This document shows positions 33,818-44,150 of a DNA stretch of 64,000 nucleotides, one piece after another. The DNA lies in the NCBI GenBank assembly GCA_022827625.1, contig JAJEIE010000018.1, positions 1 through 64,000 of the forward strand, read 5' to 3'. The stretch's first letter is position 1. Each line of letters opens with the position of its first letter. The translations under genes were made by a program, and so were the position numbers. Origin of the DNA: Candidatus Poribacteria bacterium (GTDB lineage: Bacteria > Poribacteria > WGA-4E > WGA-3G). A model generated the notes under the pieces. That model was not told where the DNA came from. It worked only from the letters and a program-made list of their open reading frames with translations, and did not search any database.

Positions 33818-35377
33818 ATGATCAAACATATCATTCAAAGAGAGTTCTTTGACCATCTCAACAGTCTCCGCTTCGCTTTGACTGTTATCATCATGGCAGC
33901 ACTCATGGTCACCAACGCAGTGGTGCATCTTCAGAGCCACCCAGATAAGGTTCGGAGTTATTCCGAGAACGTCGCCGGTGACCGCGACACATTGCAGTCG
34001 CGGACGGATCTCTATGAACTTTTGAGAAAGGGTCCCGGTAAACTTTATAAACAGCCATCCTCACTAACTTTCATTGCAGACAGTAGCGATGCCTTTTTGC
34101 CGGATCGCGGAACGCAAAATTGGGGGTCCTGGAGTAGAACTGTGGGATTCGGTACACAGGTAAAAAGTATCTGGTCGGCGGACTATCCCACCGCCAACCC
34201 GAATTCACGAGACTTACGTCCCAAGGCGACCAAGATAGATTGGGTCTTTATCATCACCTATCTGCTCTCTTTCATTCCACTCTTGTTTACGTTTGATGCC
34301 CTCTCTGGCGAAAGAGAAAACGGAACGCTTCGATTGTGTCTCGCCAACTCTATTTCGCGACCTGCTTTATTAACAGGGAAGTTCTTAGGCACGCTGATTG
34401 CTGTCCTGATTCCGTTCTATTTTGCGGTCCTATTGAATTTGGCGGTAATTTCCACCGATACTTGGACGCAGCTCGGGGCGGCAGATTGGGGACGTTTGGG
34501 GATGATTCTGCTGATTGCCTCAGGCTATGCGAGTATTTTCATTGCTGTCGGGCTGATGGTTTCCGGAGGAACGCGAGATACCCGCGTCAGCCTCGTCGTG
34601 CTGTTAATTATCTGGGTGGCGCTCGTCGTCTTTATGCCTTCCACCCTCGGGACGCTTTCCACAAAATGGATGTCCCCCGTCCAAACCGCTCACCAACGGG
34701 AAACGGCAAGGAGGAGCGCGCTTGATCAGATTAACGATGATTTCCAGAAGCGAATGACGGACAAACAAGTGGCGAAGTCACAAACAGGAAACCTCCTCAA
34801 TCAATTCATGGACCTTATGAAAACTTCGCCGAAAGCGGCGGAAAAATTGGCAAAGGAGAAAGAGGCAGAACTCAGGGCGGCGATGGCGAATTTAGAGTCC
34901 CAAAAGGCAGATGAGGAAGAATTGCGTATCAAGGCTGAGTTCGTCAACAAAGATGTCGAAATTCGGGAACGACTGAACCGAGCGCATCTACAGGCACAAC
35001 TTGCGCAGGTTCAGCGGGCGCGGGTCGTGACGCGGTTCTCGCCAGCAGCGATCGTCCAATACGCCCTTGAATCTATGACTGGCACCGGATTAAAACGGCA
35101 CTTGCAATTTCTTGACAGCGTGCACCTTCATATGAGACAGTTCCGAAATTTCATCACTGAAACCGATCGTGCCGATACAGAGAGCCTCCATATTATCGGA
35201 ATCCCCGAAGGAATGTCTAAAAAGCCGATTTCACCGCAGGCACTTCCAAGCTTTGCGGATAAAATCACTTTTAGCGATACCTTCAACGCAGCGATCGTAG
35301 ATATGCTGTTACTCCTCGGACTGCTCGGAATATCTCTTTTAGGAGCGTTCTTCGTCTTCAGTCGCTCAGATATATAA
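33818..35377 (+). CDS. ABC-2-type transporter permease paralog
   Basis: A 519-residue permease. Start ATG 33818 has GGGAG eight bases upstream; an in-frame TTG at 33794 overlaps the previous gene. N-terminal IIQREFFDHLNSLRFALTVI is TM1. The motif LLFTFDALSGERENGTLRLC marks the TM block. The second soluble segment (about residues 285-420) is a predicted coiled coil rich in Lys, Glu and Ala. The last TM is MLLLLGLLGISLLGAFFVF. It has the same family as its upstream partner, and the DUF3352-like gene follows ten bases later. Confidence 0.85.
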   Translation: MIKHIIQREFFDHLNSLRFALTVIIMAALMVTNAVVHLQSHPDKVRSYSENVAGDRDTLQSRTDLYELLRKGPGKLYKQPSSLTFIADSSDAFLPDRGTQNWGSWSRTVGFGTQVKSIWSADYPTANPNSRDLRPKATKIDWVFIITYLLSFIPLLFTFDALSGERENGTLRLCLANSISRPALLTGKFLGTLIAVLIPFYFAVLLNLAVISTDTWTQLGAADWGRLGMILLIASGYASIFIAVGLMVSGGTRDTRVSLVVLLIIWVALVVFMPSTLGTLSTKWMSPVQTAHQRETARRSALDQINDDFQKRMTDKQVAKSQTGNLLNQFMDLMKTSPKAAEKLAKEKEAELRAAMANLESQKADEEELRIKAEFVNKDVEIRERLNRAHLQAQLAQVQRARVVTRFSPAAIVQYALESMTGTGLKRHLQFLDSVHLHMRQFRNFITETDRADTESLHIIGIPEGMSKKPISPQALPSFADKITFSDTFNAAIVDMLLLLGLLGISLLGAFFVFSRSDI

Positions 35378-35387
35378 GGAAAAAATC

Positions 35388-37094
35388 GTGAGAAAAAAAA
35401 TTGTGAGAGGGGTTTGTAACCCCCAAACTTCAAAGCACTTGTGGCTTTTTGTGTCGGTCATCATCTTGACTGTCGTGCTTGTTTCAACAACGCACGCCCA
35501 AACGATAGAAACCGTCATCCCAGCGGATAGCCTCATCTATCTCAAACTCCAAAACCTACAAGAATGTCGTGAAGCGATTGAGAACTCCGAAAACTGGAAG
35601 ACGGCTGCAGGTATCATCTCCGCTGCCTCGCAGTGGCAAGATATTCAACAACTCATGCAGGCACTGCCGATGTTTACAGGGACAGACATCCACGGTTTAA
35701 TCGAGACGTTTTTAGGGGAACAAGTTGCAGTCTCAGTTTCGCCCGGCACAGAAGGCCTGATGGTGGGTGTCGTCATTGAAAACAGTGGAAACCATCTCGA
35801 AGAAGCCGAACAGACCTTGTTCCAAATCGTTGCAACCCTTAGCGGTATGGCAGGGAATCCCGTACAACCTCAGGCGCGGGACTATCAAGGCATCAGATAC
35901 CACACTGCACAACTTAACACAATGGAACTCACCTACGGACGTATTGATGAAACCCTCCTTCTGGTGGGTATCACCCCCGGCAGTTTTGAGAAAATGGTTG
36001 ATGTCTATAAAACGTCAAGAGCGTCAATTACATCAAACGCCTCGTATCGTTCCGTTGCAGAAAGATATGGGAAACGCGAAGTGTTCGCGTATGTGGATGC
36101 GGAGATAGGAAGCCCTTATTTGAAAGTGATTCTACCACCCCTTGTTGGCGAGCAATTGGACGCTTTCCAGACCTTGGTCTACAGTTGGGATCTGCTGAAA
36201 CCGGGTGGCAGCCAACAATTGTACGGCACTTTGAAGAATGGGGCACAAGGCACGCTTATCTCACTGTTCCAAGAGCCATCCAAAATGCAAGCCATTCAGG
36301 GCTTGTCAGGGGACGAAGAGCTCTTCCTTACGGTCGCGCCATCAAGTTCCCAGACGCTCTGGCAGATGATTCTTGGTTCCGAGAGGGATACACCCACCCC
36401 TGGGAACCTCAGAAGTTTTCTGATACCGGATGGGACCGATTTGCTTGGGGCAGTGACAGGCGAACTTGTCATCTCCGCAGATAGTTCCTTTACAAACTTC
36501 GTACCCAAACTGATTGTCAATTCAGACGCTGGGAAAATCAAGAGTTTCGGAGTCGAGTTCCCAGAAACGAATCTGGGTCTGATTTTCCATCCTGATTCCG
36601 TTGTGAAATGGCAGGCTCTTTTCAACGGTCTCCTCGAAAAACTCAGCACTGAACCACCGCAACAATTCGACTATAAAGACAAGACCTTTAACACTGTCTC
36701 TATACCGAGCACCGTCTATTACGGAAGTGTCAACGAACTGTTTGTGATTGCACTATCTGAAAAACAGTACAAATCCATCGTTGATAATCTCTTAGTTGGA
36801 AAACCAACACCCATCTTAAAAAAGAGATTGGAAGATTTACCCGCAAATCCGGCGTGTCTGTTCCAACTCGACATAGAAAAGTTTTTACCCCTTGTTGAAA
36901 CCGAGGGACTTCCGTGGTGGAGGCCGGAGTTGATTGCGTTCACAGAAAAAGTAGGGGTTTTGTTCGCTTCGCTCACTGTCGGAGCAGATACAGCATCGCT
37001 GGAACTGATACTCTCACCCGAAGAAAAACCGATTGATGCAATAGCAAGGGTCGCTCCTATCCTCTTTTTCGGGGCGATGTTAAGTCAGCAGTAA
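35388..37094 (+). CDS. Exported DUF3352-like protein
   Basis: A 568-residue exported protein. GTG start at 35388 after AAGGAA; the signal peptide hydrophobic core is LFVSVIILTVVLVSTTHA. The mature N-terminus, TVIPADSLIYLKLQNLQECR, and the repeated pattern of strands with SFEKMVDVYK resemble DUF3352-type proteins, which have no assigned enzyme activity. Nothing catalytic is visible. It is translated almost directly after the permease gene, so it is probably a periplasmic partner of the ABC system. Confidence 0.65.
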   Translation: MRKKIVRGVCNPQTSKHLWLFVSVIILTVVLVSTTHAQTIETVIPADSLIYLKLQNLQECREAIENSENWKTAAGIISAASQWQDIQQLMQALPMFTGTDIHGLIETFLGEQVAVSVSPGTEGLMVGVVIENSGNHLEEAEQTLFQIVATLSGMAGNPVQPQARDYQGIRYHTAQLNTMELTYGRIDETLLLVGITPGSFEKMVDVYKTSRASITSNASYRSVAERYGKREVFAYVDAEIGSPYLKVILPPLVGEQLDAFQTLVYSWDLLKPGGSQQLYGTLKNGAQGTLISLFQEPSKMQAIQGLSGDEELFLTVAPSSSQTLWQMILGSERDTPTPGNLRSFLIPDGTDLLGAVTGELVISADSSFTNFVPKLIVNSDAGKIKSFGVEFPETNLGLIFHPDSVVKWQALFNGLLEKLSTEPPQQFDYKDKTFNTVSIPSTVYYGSVNELFVIALSEKQYKSIVDNLLVGKPTPILKKRLEDLPANPACLFQLDIEKFLPLVETEGLPWWRPELIAFTEKVGVLFASLTVGADTASLELILSPEEKPIDAIARVAPILFFGAMLSQQ

Positions 37095-37157
37095 ACGTGC
37101 AGTAATCGGAACTTTTCTCTGCAAAAGGGGTGTAAAACATCGTTACTGAAAAATAAT

Positions 37158-37184
37158 GCAACCTTTTTGCCCTCAAAACGCGTC
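37158..37184 (+). promoter_or_regulatory. ECF-type promoter of the lipoprotein gene
   Basis: GCAACC (37158-37163, within ATGCAACC), 17-nt spacer, CGTC (37181-37184, within CGCGTCACCATAAAC). Nearly identical to the promoter at 28921-28946. Confidence 0.65.
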
Positions 37185-37286
37185 ACCATAAACATAAGTC
37201 AATATATCCCTCGGTAACCCGACCAAAAAGTAGAATGAAGGGATACAACATACTTCAGGTTACACAAACAAGGAGAGGCATTAAAA

Positions 37287-37949
37287 ATGAAAAATATTTT
37301 GTGCACCAGAGACGCTCCATCCAGACTTTCACTTTTCACAGTTTTTGGGCTCGCCATTTTTCTCAGCAGTTGCTCTAACTATTCGCACACGCAGAGATAT
37401 ATTTTTGAAAGCGAAATAGCGAATACCCAGTTACGCGAACATGTAGAATTCAACTGGTCAGCACCCGTTAACCATCAAAAGTATACCGGTCCCCGAAACG
37501 CACATGAACTTATGCAAGCATTGAATGCGGACTACAACCGGGGACATTCAAAAACTGAGGTGAATATCCATCGTAAAGGCGTTGGCATAAAAACTATAAA
37601 TTATGACAGTACCTATACAGAGCGCGAAATAGACGCCAGATACGGGCGAGAAGAATGGCTGCAACACCTTCTGGACGGAGGTGTTACCATAGAGAATTTC
37701 GGTGATTACGCACACTACCTATCAAAACGGCACACGTTGGCACTTCTCGAAGACAATCCGACGCTGCGACAGTTAGGAATTCTTGATATCCCACCGACAA
37801 CGGATTGGGAAACTTATAAAGCTGCTTATATTGATAAGTTAGTGCATCACCGTATCGAGATTCTGGGAACGAAAGAACAGTTTCATCGCAGCGAGAATGG
37901 ACCCTTCAGCGCGTCTGTCAATATCACTGAGACTTTTAACACCAGATGA
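37287..37949 (+). CDS. Lipoprotein, likely target of the ECF sigma factor
   Basis: A 220-residue lipoprotein with lipobox LSSC (Cys about residue 32). The mature part is polar and mostly helical: YIFESEIANTQLREHVEFNW, GPRNAHELMQALNADYNRG and ERREIDAR-like segments, ending near ASVNITETFNTR. I do not recognise a domain. An ECF-type promoter lies about 100 bases upstream. A good ribosome binding site (AGGAG) precedes the ATG. The ABC ATPase gene follows; its real start is 72 bases after this stop. Confidence 0.7.
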   Translation: MKNILCTRDAPSRLSLFTVFGLAIFLSSCSNYSHTQRYIFESEIANTQLREHVEFNWSAPVNHQKYTGPRNAHELMQALNADYNRGHSKTEVNIHRKGVGIKTINYDSTYTEREIDARYGREEWLQHLLDGGVTIENFGDYAHYLSKRHTLALLEDNPTLRQLGILDIPPTTDWETYKAAYIDKLVHHRIEILGTKEQFHRSENGPFSASVNITETFNTR

Positions 37950-38020
37950 CAAAGGTCTTCGTTGAAATGGCCTTAGATTTCTGGTATCATAAGAGGCGAA
38001 TCAACCATAGGAGAAACCCG

Positions 38021-38755
38021 ATGTTAGAAACCCGCGACCTCACGAAAGTCTATAACGAAAACGTTTTAGCCGTCAACAATTTGAACATGAAAGTAGACGA
38101 TGGCGAAATCTATGTCGTTCTCGGTGCGAACGGTGCTGGAAAAAGTACGACGATCTCCATGCTCCTGAACTTCATCGAACCGACGAGTGGCACCGCACTC
38201 GTAGATGACATCGAGATTCCGAAGTTTCCGCTGGAGGCAAAAAAGCACCTCGCCTACGTCTCAGAAAATGTTGAACTCTATAGGAACTTCACGGCACGGC
38301 AAAACCTGTCTTTCTTTGCGAAACTCGGTGGACGCAAGAAGGTATCAAATACCGAACTTGATGCGACGCTCGGACGTGTCGGCTTACCGGAGGAGGCGTT
38401 TACGCGACGCGTCAAGACGTTCTCCAAAGGGATGCGGCAACGCCTTGGTATTGCTATCGCGATTATGAAAAACGCGCAAGCCGTCCTGCTCGACGAACCG
38501 ACCTCCGGCTTAGATCCCAAAGGTGGTGCAGACTTCCTGAACCTGCTCCGTGAGTTAAAAGAGGAAGGGAAAGCCATCTTCATGTCTACGCACGACATCT
38601 TCCGTGCGAAGGAAATCGCTGACCGGATTGGCATCCTGGTACAAGGCAACTTGGAACGAGAACTCACGCGCGAAGAGATCCTGAAAGAAAACCTTGAGGC
38701 GTTGTATCTGCACTACGTCGCTGGATATGAACCTGAAGAAGACGCAAGTGAGTAG
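38021..38755 (+). CDS. ABC transporter ATP-binding protein
   Basis: A 244-residue ABC-2-type ATPase. Start ATG 38021 has TAGGAG upstream; the frame is open 25 codons earlier. Walker A GANGAGKST, signature FSKGMRQRLGIA, Walker B AVLLDEPTSGLDP and the switch His in MSTHD are all present. It should power export or membrane remodelling with one or more of the five permeases. It is the only ATPase in the window, and it is followed by membrane and TolC-like genes in the same direction. Confidence 0.93.
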   Translation: MLETRDLTKVYNENVLAVNNLNMKVDDGEIYVVLGANGAGKSTTISMLLNFIEPTSGTALVDDIEIPKFPLEAKKHLAYVSENVELYRNFTARQNLSFFAKLGGRKKVSNTELDATLGRVGLPEEAFTRRVKTFSKGMRQRLGIAIAIMKNAQAVLLDEPTSGLDPKGGADFLNLLRELKEEGKAIFMSTHDIFRAKEIADRIGILVQGNLERELTREEILKENLEALYLHYVAGYEPEEDASE

Positions 38756-38773
38756 AAAATAAAGGTGAAAAAT

Positions 38774-41140
38774 ATGGAAGGACGGAAGATATTTAGACGC
38801 AAGGATGGCAGGATGGAAGTGTGGGTGTCCCCCATCTTCCAATCCGCCAATCTTCCATTCCCGATGCTCGTGCTGATTCTTCTGAGTGCACTGGGGATGC
38901 TGCTGCTGCCTATACAGATACCGAGAATTTATGCAGAAGAGACCCAACCGGTTTCTGATGAGAACAGAGCAAAAACCAAAGAGGAACAGAGCCGCCAAAT
39001 CCAGATAGAGACCAAACGCTTGGAAATGGAACTCAAGGAACAACTAATGAAAAAGAAGTTGGTTGAACTTGAAAATCTCAAAGCGATGATGATGGAGGCA
39101 AATAACATCGTCACTGTCTCTCAAGTGAATAAAGCGGAGGAAGACTACGAAACCGCCGTCTCCGAATACGAACAAGCAAAACTGACGCTGCAAGACACCG
39201 AACTTAACTCGCTCAAGGATGAATGGCATATCACTGTCGAAAACACAAACTTATATGAATCCGCCGATGGAAGGGAACTGTTCTCAATCACGTTGCGGAA
39301 TAGCTCATCCCCCGTCACACTCGTCGAGAGCTCCAAAGTGCTGGGACGTGAAATTATCATCAGTGCACAGATTGACGACATCTTCGTGTCTATTAAAGAG
39401 CAGGAAGGTTACGGTACAAGCGGGGCAATTATCGCTGAACCTTATGAACAACTCATTGAAACACTCAAAGAGGGTGAAGCCGTTACGTTAGAGTTTGAAC
39501 TTATAAAAGAGGATGTCCGAGATGTCGTTGTAGAGTTGATATACTCGGGTGAAATTGACAATAAGAATATCCACCTAAAACAAGAGGACCCCTATATCTC
39601 GGTTGTGTCGACGAGACGTTACAAGAAGGGCGACCGACGGCGTTTGGAAGTTGTTCTCACCTACGGTGCAATAAAAGGTGAGATAAAAGAGACAGACACC
39701 ACAGATGCCACTGACTACTCGAATGGCGCAACAGCCCAAGAAATCAACAACGTCTATGTCTCCATCAGAGACGAGACAGACGCGATTATCGGCTTCCCCT
39801 ATGAATACCGTATCCCATCGCTGAAAGACGGGCAGGCGACAACTCTCGATTTTGAACTCCGAAGGAATGTCGATAGCCTTACGGTTCATATTCTATACCT
39901 CGACAAGCCATACCCGAAAAAAATCCATCTTGAGGAAGATACACGCCACATTTCTATCCTGAGTGCCAAGAAGTTTCGCGTGGACAACCAAATGATGGTG
40001 ACGCTCCAACTCAAAAACACCTCCACGACAGAGGCGATGCCGAGCAATGCAACCCCTGAAGAGATTGCGGCGGCGAACGAGATCCGAGCGATTTATGTCT
40101 CCTTACTTGATGTTACCGATGACACAAACATCGTCAAACCTTATGAAACGAAGATACCCGTGCTCGGCTACAATGAAATCGAGGAATTGACGTTCCAACT
40201 TCAGAAAGATGTCGAAAGTTTGAAAGTGTCGCTGAAATACCCTGAACTCCCTGAACCCGATACACGTCTCATCTATCTACAAAAAGAATCTGCCTTGGAT
40301 GTCGTAAACGTCAGTTCGCTACGATTTTCGCAGGAAGGAAATCTCGGCAGCAGCGTCACTTACGATTTGACACTCGATCGGTTGGCTGAAACAGAAAACA
40401 CTTTCCAGCTCCGCGTCATTAACCTACTCAACCGTCTCTCCTTTGAATTCCAAGACCCTGAGACGAAGTCTCGTCAGTCTCAGGTGAAGTTTACACAAGA
40501 ACAGTCGAAACGGAGTTTGTCCCTGATCGTCTACCTCCCCGAAGAGTTGGATGCCTCCTACCTCGACAGTACACTTGAGTTCTATGTCGCTGTCCTTGAT
40601 GAGACGGAGGCGAATGAACTCGGAGGGGTCAACAATCGTTTGGATTTACCTGCCGATAGGATTGCGGGCATACAAGGCGGTGTCGAGCGGTTTGAACTGA
40701 TTCCGAAAGGTGTTCCTGAGATTGAGGTATTCGTGCCGAACGCCTTCCAGACAATCAAAATCGGTGAAGAGGTCAACATGACGGCGACGCTAAAGAATAT
40801 CGGTACTCGCGACCTCGTCGATATTCGTATGATCATTGATGTCAACACGGATTGGAAATATACGGTTATCCCAGAGGTTATTGGCACGCTGGAACGGAAT
40901 GAAGAGACAGAGATACAGTTGACCTTAAGTCCGCCTACGGATATCGGGGTCGGAGAATATCAAGCGAAGTTAAATGCCGAAGTCACGGTTGACAATCGGA
41001 AGTTTGAGGCACGCGATCGCTCGATTACGGTGCAGATCGAATCGCAGACGCAAATGTCGGTAACGACGCTGCTCTTCGGTGCGTTGATCCTCCTTATGAT
41101 TGCGATTGTCGTTGTCACCATCCGTATTAGTCGTCGTTAG
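38774..41140 (+). CDS. Single-pass envelope protein with coiled coil and NEW3-like domain
   Basis: A 788-residue protein. ATG 38774 follows AAAGG by 8 bases. A repeat-like, basic N-region precedes a hydrophobic signal segment (MLVLILLSALGMLLLP). Then comes a charged coiled coil (about 55-130), three or four similar beta domains (each with a variant of YVSxRDETD or IYVSLLDVTD and a PLKDG-like turn), and a CARDB/NEW3-like Ig domain (FVPNAFQTIKIGEEVNMTAT). It ends in a TM helix, LLFGALILLMIAIVVVTIRI, with basic residues after it. It lies between the ATPase and TolC-like genes, so it is plausibly a periplasm-spanning adaptor. Confidence 0.65.
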   Translation: MEGRKIFRRKDGRMEVWVSPIFQSANLPFPMLVLILLSALGMLLLPIQIPRIYAEETQPVSDENRAKTKEEQSRQIQIETKRLEMELKEQLMKKKLVELENLKAMMMEANNIVTVSQVNKAEEDYETAVSEYEQAKLTLQDTELNSLKDEWHITVENTNLYESADGRELFSITLRNSSSPVTLVESSKVLGREIIISAQIDDIFVSIKEQEGYGTSGAIIAEPYEQLIETLKEGEAVTLEFELIKEDVRDVVVELIYSGEIDNKNIHLKQEDPYISVVSTRRYKKGDRRRLEVVLTYGAIKGEIKETDTTDATDYSNGATAQEINNVYVSIRDETDAIIGFPYEYRIPSLKDGQATTLDFELRRNVDSLTVHILYLDKPYPKKIHLEEDTRHISILSAKKFRVDNQMMVTLQLKNTSTTEAMPSNATPEEIAAANEIRAIYVSLLDVTDDTNIVKPYETKIPVLGYNEIEELTFQLQKDVESLKVSLKYPELPEPDTRLIYLQKESALDVVNVSSLRFSQEGNLGSSVTYDLTLDRLAETENTFQLRVINLLNRLSFEFQDPETKSRQSQVKFTQEQSKRSLSLIVYLPEELDASYLDSTLEFYVAVLDETEANELGGVNNRLDLPADRIAGIQGGVERFELIPKGVPEIEVFVPNAFQTIKIGEEVNMTATLKNIGTRDLVDIRMIIDVNTDWKYTVIPEVIGTLERNEETEIQLTLSPPTDIGVGEYQAKLNAEVTVDNRKFEARDRSITVQIESQTQMSVTTLLFGALILLMIAIVVVTIRISRR

Positions 41141-41150
41141 AGATAGATCT

Positions 41151-42536
41151 ATGAAAAATACAATGCGCAAAAAGTTGACGATACTTGCAGTGTGTCTGTT
41201 TTTCAGTGTTGCGGGTACCGTTTCAGCACAGCGGCTTGTCTCACTTCAACCCGCCCGCACAATAGAACTCGCTTTACAAAACAACGAAACAGTTAAAAAA
41301 GCGGAGAAGGTCGTCGAGCGCGCCACAGCAAACCTTCGCGTCTCGAAAGCCGTTTACCTTCCACAGGTAGGACTCACCGGTGAATATCAACGCCAAAAAG
41401 ATGGCGACATTGATGAACGGGATTATCTCACCCGCGCGCAGGCAAGTATGCTCCTGGCGCAATTCGGTGAAATCCCGCAAGGTCTTGATGACGCACAAGA
41501 AGAGGTCCGTAAAGCCGAGATTGAATACGAACGCGCGAAGAAGGAGATCGTCTACGCTGTCCGGAATCTCTGGCACAATATTATTCTCACACAAGAAGAG
41601 ATTAAAGAACGCGGTGCGATTGCGGTGGAACTCGAAAAAAAACTGGAAGGCACAAAAATTGAGCAGACCCAAAGACGGATCCCCTTCCTTCGCCAACTCA
41701 ACACAGAATTGGAACTCTCAGAACAGCAACTCGCACTCAACGAACTCCAACGACAACTCGACGTGGACACCGCTGAACTCATCAGTCTCACTGGACTTGA
41801 CCCACTCGCACAGGTTGTCCTTTCACGACCGCTTCCAGATGACGATGTGACGCTCGAAGCTGCCGTTGAACTCGCAATCGCCAACAGTCTCGACCTTCGC
41901 GACTTACAAGGCGATATGCTGCGTCAAGAACGTCTCGCCGGAGAGACCCTCTGGAGTCGCTTCCCTGAACTCACTGCCGAAGCACGCTATAAGGATCTCA
42001 GTGTGCTCCTGGAACAGCAGGAAGGGAACCAGACGTGGGACGCGAAAGCCGTCTACGATCCGGTGATACTCGACCGTGAACGAGATGGGGCGAGTCTTTT
42101 TGAGACAGATCCACGCACCCAAGACGGATGGGAACTGGGTTTTAAGTTCAACATCCCGTTATACGATGGGAATAAGACGAAGAACCTCCGCTCCCGAGAA
42201 GTCGCAGAACTCGAGCGAATGCAGTTGGAATACATCGAAAAAACGAAGTCAATCCGTGTAGAGGTGCGACGTGACTATCGTGAGGTGGCGAATGCGAGAG
42301 AACGGATGGAGATTGAAGAAAAGCGTGTGAGAATTTTCGAGCAGCAGCTGCGGACGATTGAGCGCGTGCTGGATGAAGTCACCGTCGAAATCCCCGGCTA
42401 CCAAGGTCTTACCTACAACGACGCCTTTCAAGCACAAGCGCAATTTACAGAGGCACAACGCGTCTACTATCAGACACGCCGAGATTACGCACAAGCGAAG
42501 GAAAAACTCCGAGAAACAATGGAGTGGATCGAATAG
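41151..42536 (+). CDS. TolC-family outer membrane protein
   Basis: A 461-residue TolC-type outer-membrane channel. Start ATG 41151, ten bases after the previous stop; the signal peptide ends near GTVSA. Two long helical repeats follow: TIELALQNNETVKKAEKVVE, VYLPQVGLTGEY, LRQLNTELELSEQQLALNEL, then LAIANSLDLRDLQGDM, GWELGFKFNIPLYDGNK and YYQTRRDYAQAKEKLRETMEW. This is the expected internal duplication of the family. With the ATPase and the single-pass protein it could form a tripartite export machine. Its stop is five bases from the convergent permease at 42542. Confidence 0.9.
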   Translation: MKNTMRKKLTILAVCLFFSVAGTVSAQRLVSLQPARTIELALQNNETVKKAEKVVERATANLRVSKAVYLPQVGLTGEYQRQKDGDIDERDYLTRAQASMLLAQFGEIPQGLDDAQEEVRKAEIEYERAKKEIVYAVRNLWHNIILTQEEIKERGAIAVELEKKLEGTKIEQTQRRIPFLRQLNTELELSEQQLALNELQRQLDVDTAELISLTGLDPLAQVVLSRPLPDDDVTLEAAVELAIANSLDLRDLQGDMLRQERLAGETLWSRFPELTAEARYKDLSVLLEQQEGNQTWDAKAVYDPVILDRERDGASLFETDPRTQDGWELGFKFNIPLYDGNKTKNLRSREVAELERMQLEYIEKTKSIRVEVRRDYREVANARERMEIEEKRVRIFEQQLRTIERVLDEVTVEIPGYQGLTYNDAFQAQAQFTEAQRVYYQTRRDYAQAKEKLRETMEWIE

Positions 42537-42541
42537 CTGCG

Positions 42542-43993
42542 CTACTTTACCTCACTCACTAAAAAAGAAACCTGGGCAATAATAAAGAAGAGCAGGTTAA
42601 ACAGGACCAACAAACCGACTTGGGATAACACATTCCGATACGAGATCTGCTCTGTAAATACCGGCACTGCCGCCGGATCCACCGGCTTCTGCGACAGCCC
42701 CTCCTTTACAGGATAGATATGAAGGCTTTCGGGATCGCTCTGATCTTCGGTTTTAATGAAGTCTATAAACGTCTCCCGATAACGCCGCGCCTGTTTGACG
42801 AAATTCATATAACCGACGATACCGGTATTCGCAAGCCCCTCCATCGCGTATTGGAAGGTCGTTATCGGTGAGATTTGGGTAATGTCTCGGGCGAGCTGCA
42901 CCTGTCCAAACTGCTGGTCGATCTGTCCATCATTAAATCGGGTTTTCGTCTCTATCTCCTTGGTGAAGTAGGTTGCCCAGAGGCGCGCCGCTTCGGGATT
43001 CTCGGCGGTTGCTGCCTGCCTTAACTTAGATTCTGACCCACCAAAAGGTCGGTATTCATCTCCCAACTGTTTTAACTGCGCCTCTCTCCGCATCGAAACT
43101 TCATCAACAGAAGGGATCGGATTCAGATTGCCGACAAAAGTCCCAAGCAGACTGGGAAATACGAACGCCAAGCAGACCCAAGTCAATAAGAGCCATACTA
43201 AACTTGTGATTGCGTTTGAGACGCGACTTGAGAAAAACAGCCCGAGAAAGATAAAAACAGAGATATGCAACGCAAACAACCCTACCATCCCCAAAATCCG
43301 CAACCACTCACTTGACGCAAACGGAATATTCCCGGAGATAAGGATCAGTAATAGGTTCATCAGGATACCAATTACAAGTGGCACCGTGAGGGTCAAAAAT
43401 GCCCCGAGGTATTTCCCCAACAACACCTGTCCACGCGAGACAGTGTTGGACATTATGAGACTCAGCGTGCCGCGTGCCCTTTCCCCAGCGATCGCATCGA
43501 AAGTGAACAAAATCGCAAAGAAACTCATGAGGACACCGATGAAGACCCAGTCAATCTTAATCCGCTGCATCGCGCTACCGACTTTACTCTGCAAGGGATA
43601 CTCCAGTGTCCACGGTGGTGTCCATCCGTAATCCTCAGTCCGATCCTGTCCGCTGCGGCTGGACGACCCACCACTAATCATCTTGACAGCACGCGGGACG
43701 AGTTCATCTGTTCCATCTGCACAGAAAGTCAATCGGCTCGGCAGCTTCGGGATCTCTCCAGGTCCCTTCAGTGCCAATTCTGCTAAACTTTTATCCGCTT
43801 GCGCTTTGATATGCTTCCTTTTTTCCTCAACTTGTCGGTTATGGGCATTGATTTGTGTGGTATAGCCGTGACCGCCTAAACTGTATATCAAAGCGTTCGC
43901 CAGAAACAGGAGCGGCAAAAGAATAATCATCAAGGCAAATCGGAGCGTCGTGAGGTTGTGGTATATCTCTTTTATCGTAATGTACCAAATCAT
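42542..43993 (-). CDS. ABC-2-type transporter permease paralog
   Basis: A 483-residue permease on the minus strand: WYITIKEIYHNLTTLRFALM (TM1), AILFTFDAIAGERARGTLSLI in the TM block, a soluble segment with DEVSMRREAQLKQLGDEYRP, and a final TM (NLLFFIIAQVSFLV). Closest in layout to the one at 33818. It ends the minus-strand cluster that begins with the sigma-peptidase fusion at 51665, convergent with TolC. Confidence 0.85.
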   Translation of the reverse strand: MIWYITIKEIYHNLTTLRFALMIILLPLLFLANALIYSLGGHGYTTQINAHNRQVEEKRKHIKAQADKSLAELALKGPGEIPKLPSRLTFCADGTDELVPRAVKMISGGSSSRSGQDRTEDYGWTPPWTLEYPLQSKVGSAMQRIKIDWVFIGVLMSFFAILFTFDAIAGERARGTLSLIMSNTVSRGQVLLGKYLGAFLTLTVPLVIGILMNLLLILISGNIPFASSEWLRILGMVGLFALHISVFIFLGLFFSSRVSNAITSLVWLLLTWVCLAFVFPSLLGTFVGNLNPIPSVDEVSMRREAQLKQLGDEYRPFGGSESKLRQAATAENPEAARLWATYFTKEIETKTRFNDGQIDQQFGQVQLARDITQISPITTFQYAMEGLANTGIVGYMNFVKQARRYRETFIDFIKTEDQSDPESLHIYPVKEGLSQKPVDPAAVPVFTEQISYRNVLSQVGLLVLFNLLFFIIAQVSFLVSEVK

Positions 43994-44005
43994 CTGTTTC
44001 TCCTA

Positions 44006-44147
44006 TGGCTGTCAGCCGTCGGCTATCGGTTGTCGGTAAAGAGTTTTTTCTGCAACAATCCACCTCTCTTTGATGTACTCCAAGTATGGATAAATTGTTA
44101 CAAATCCGGCTCTTAACTGATAACTAACAACTGACCACCGACAACTA
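44006..44147. repeat. Intergenic inverted repeat, copy F
   Basis: About 142 bp between the two minus-strand permease genes. Left-arm heptamers have gtcagcc, gtcggct and atcggtt; inner ctgcaacaatccacc pairs with aattgttacaa; the right arm has aactgataactaacaactg. Confidence 0.8.
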
Positions 44148-44150
44148 TTC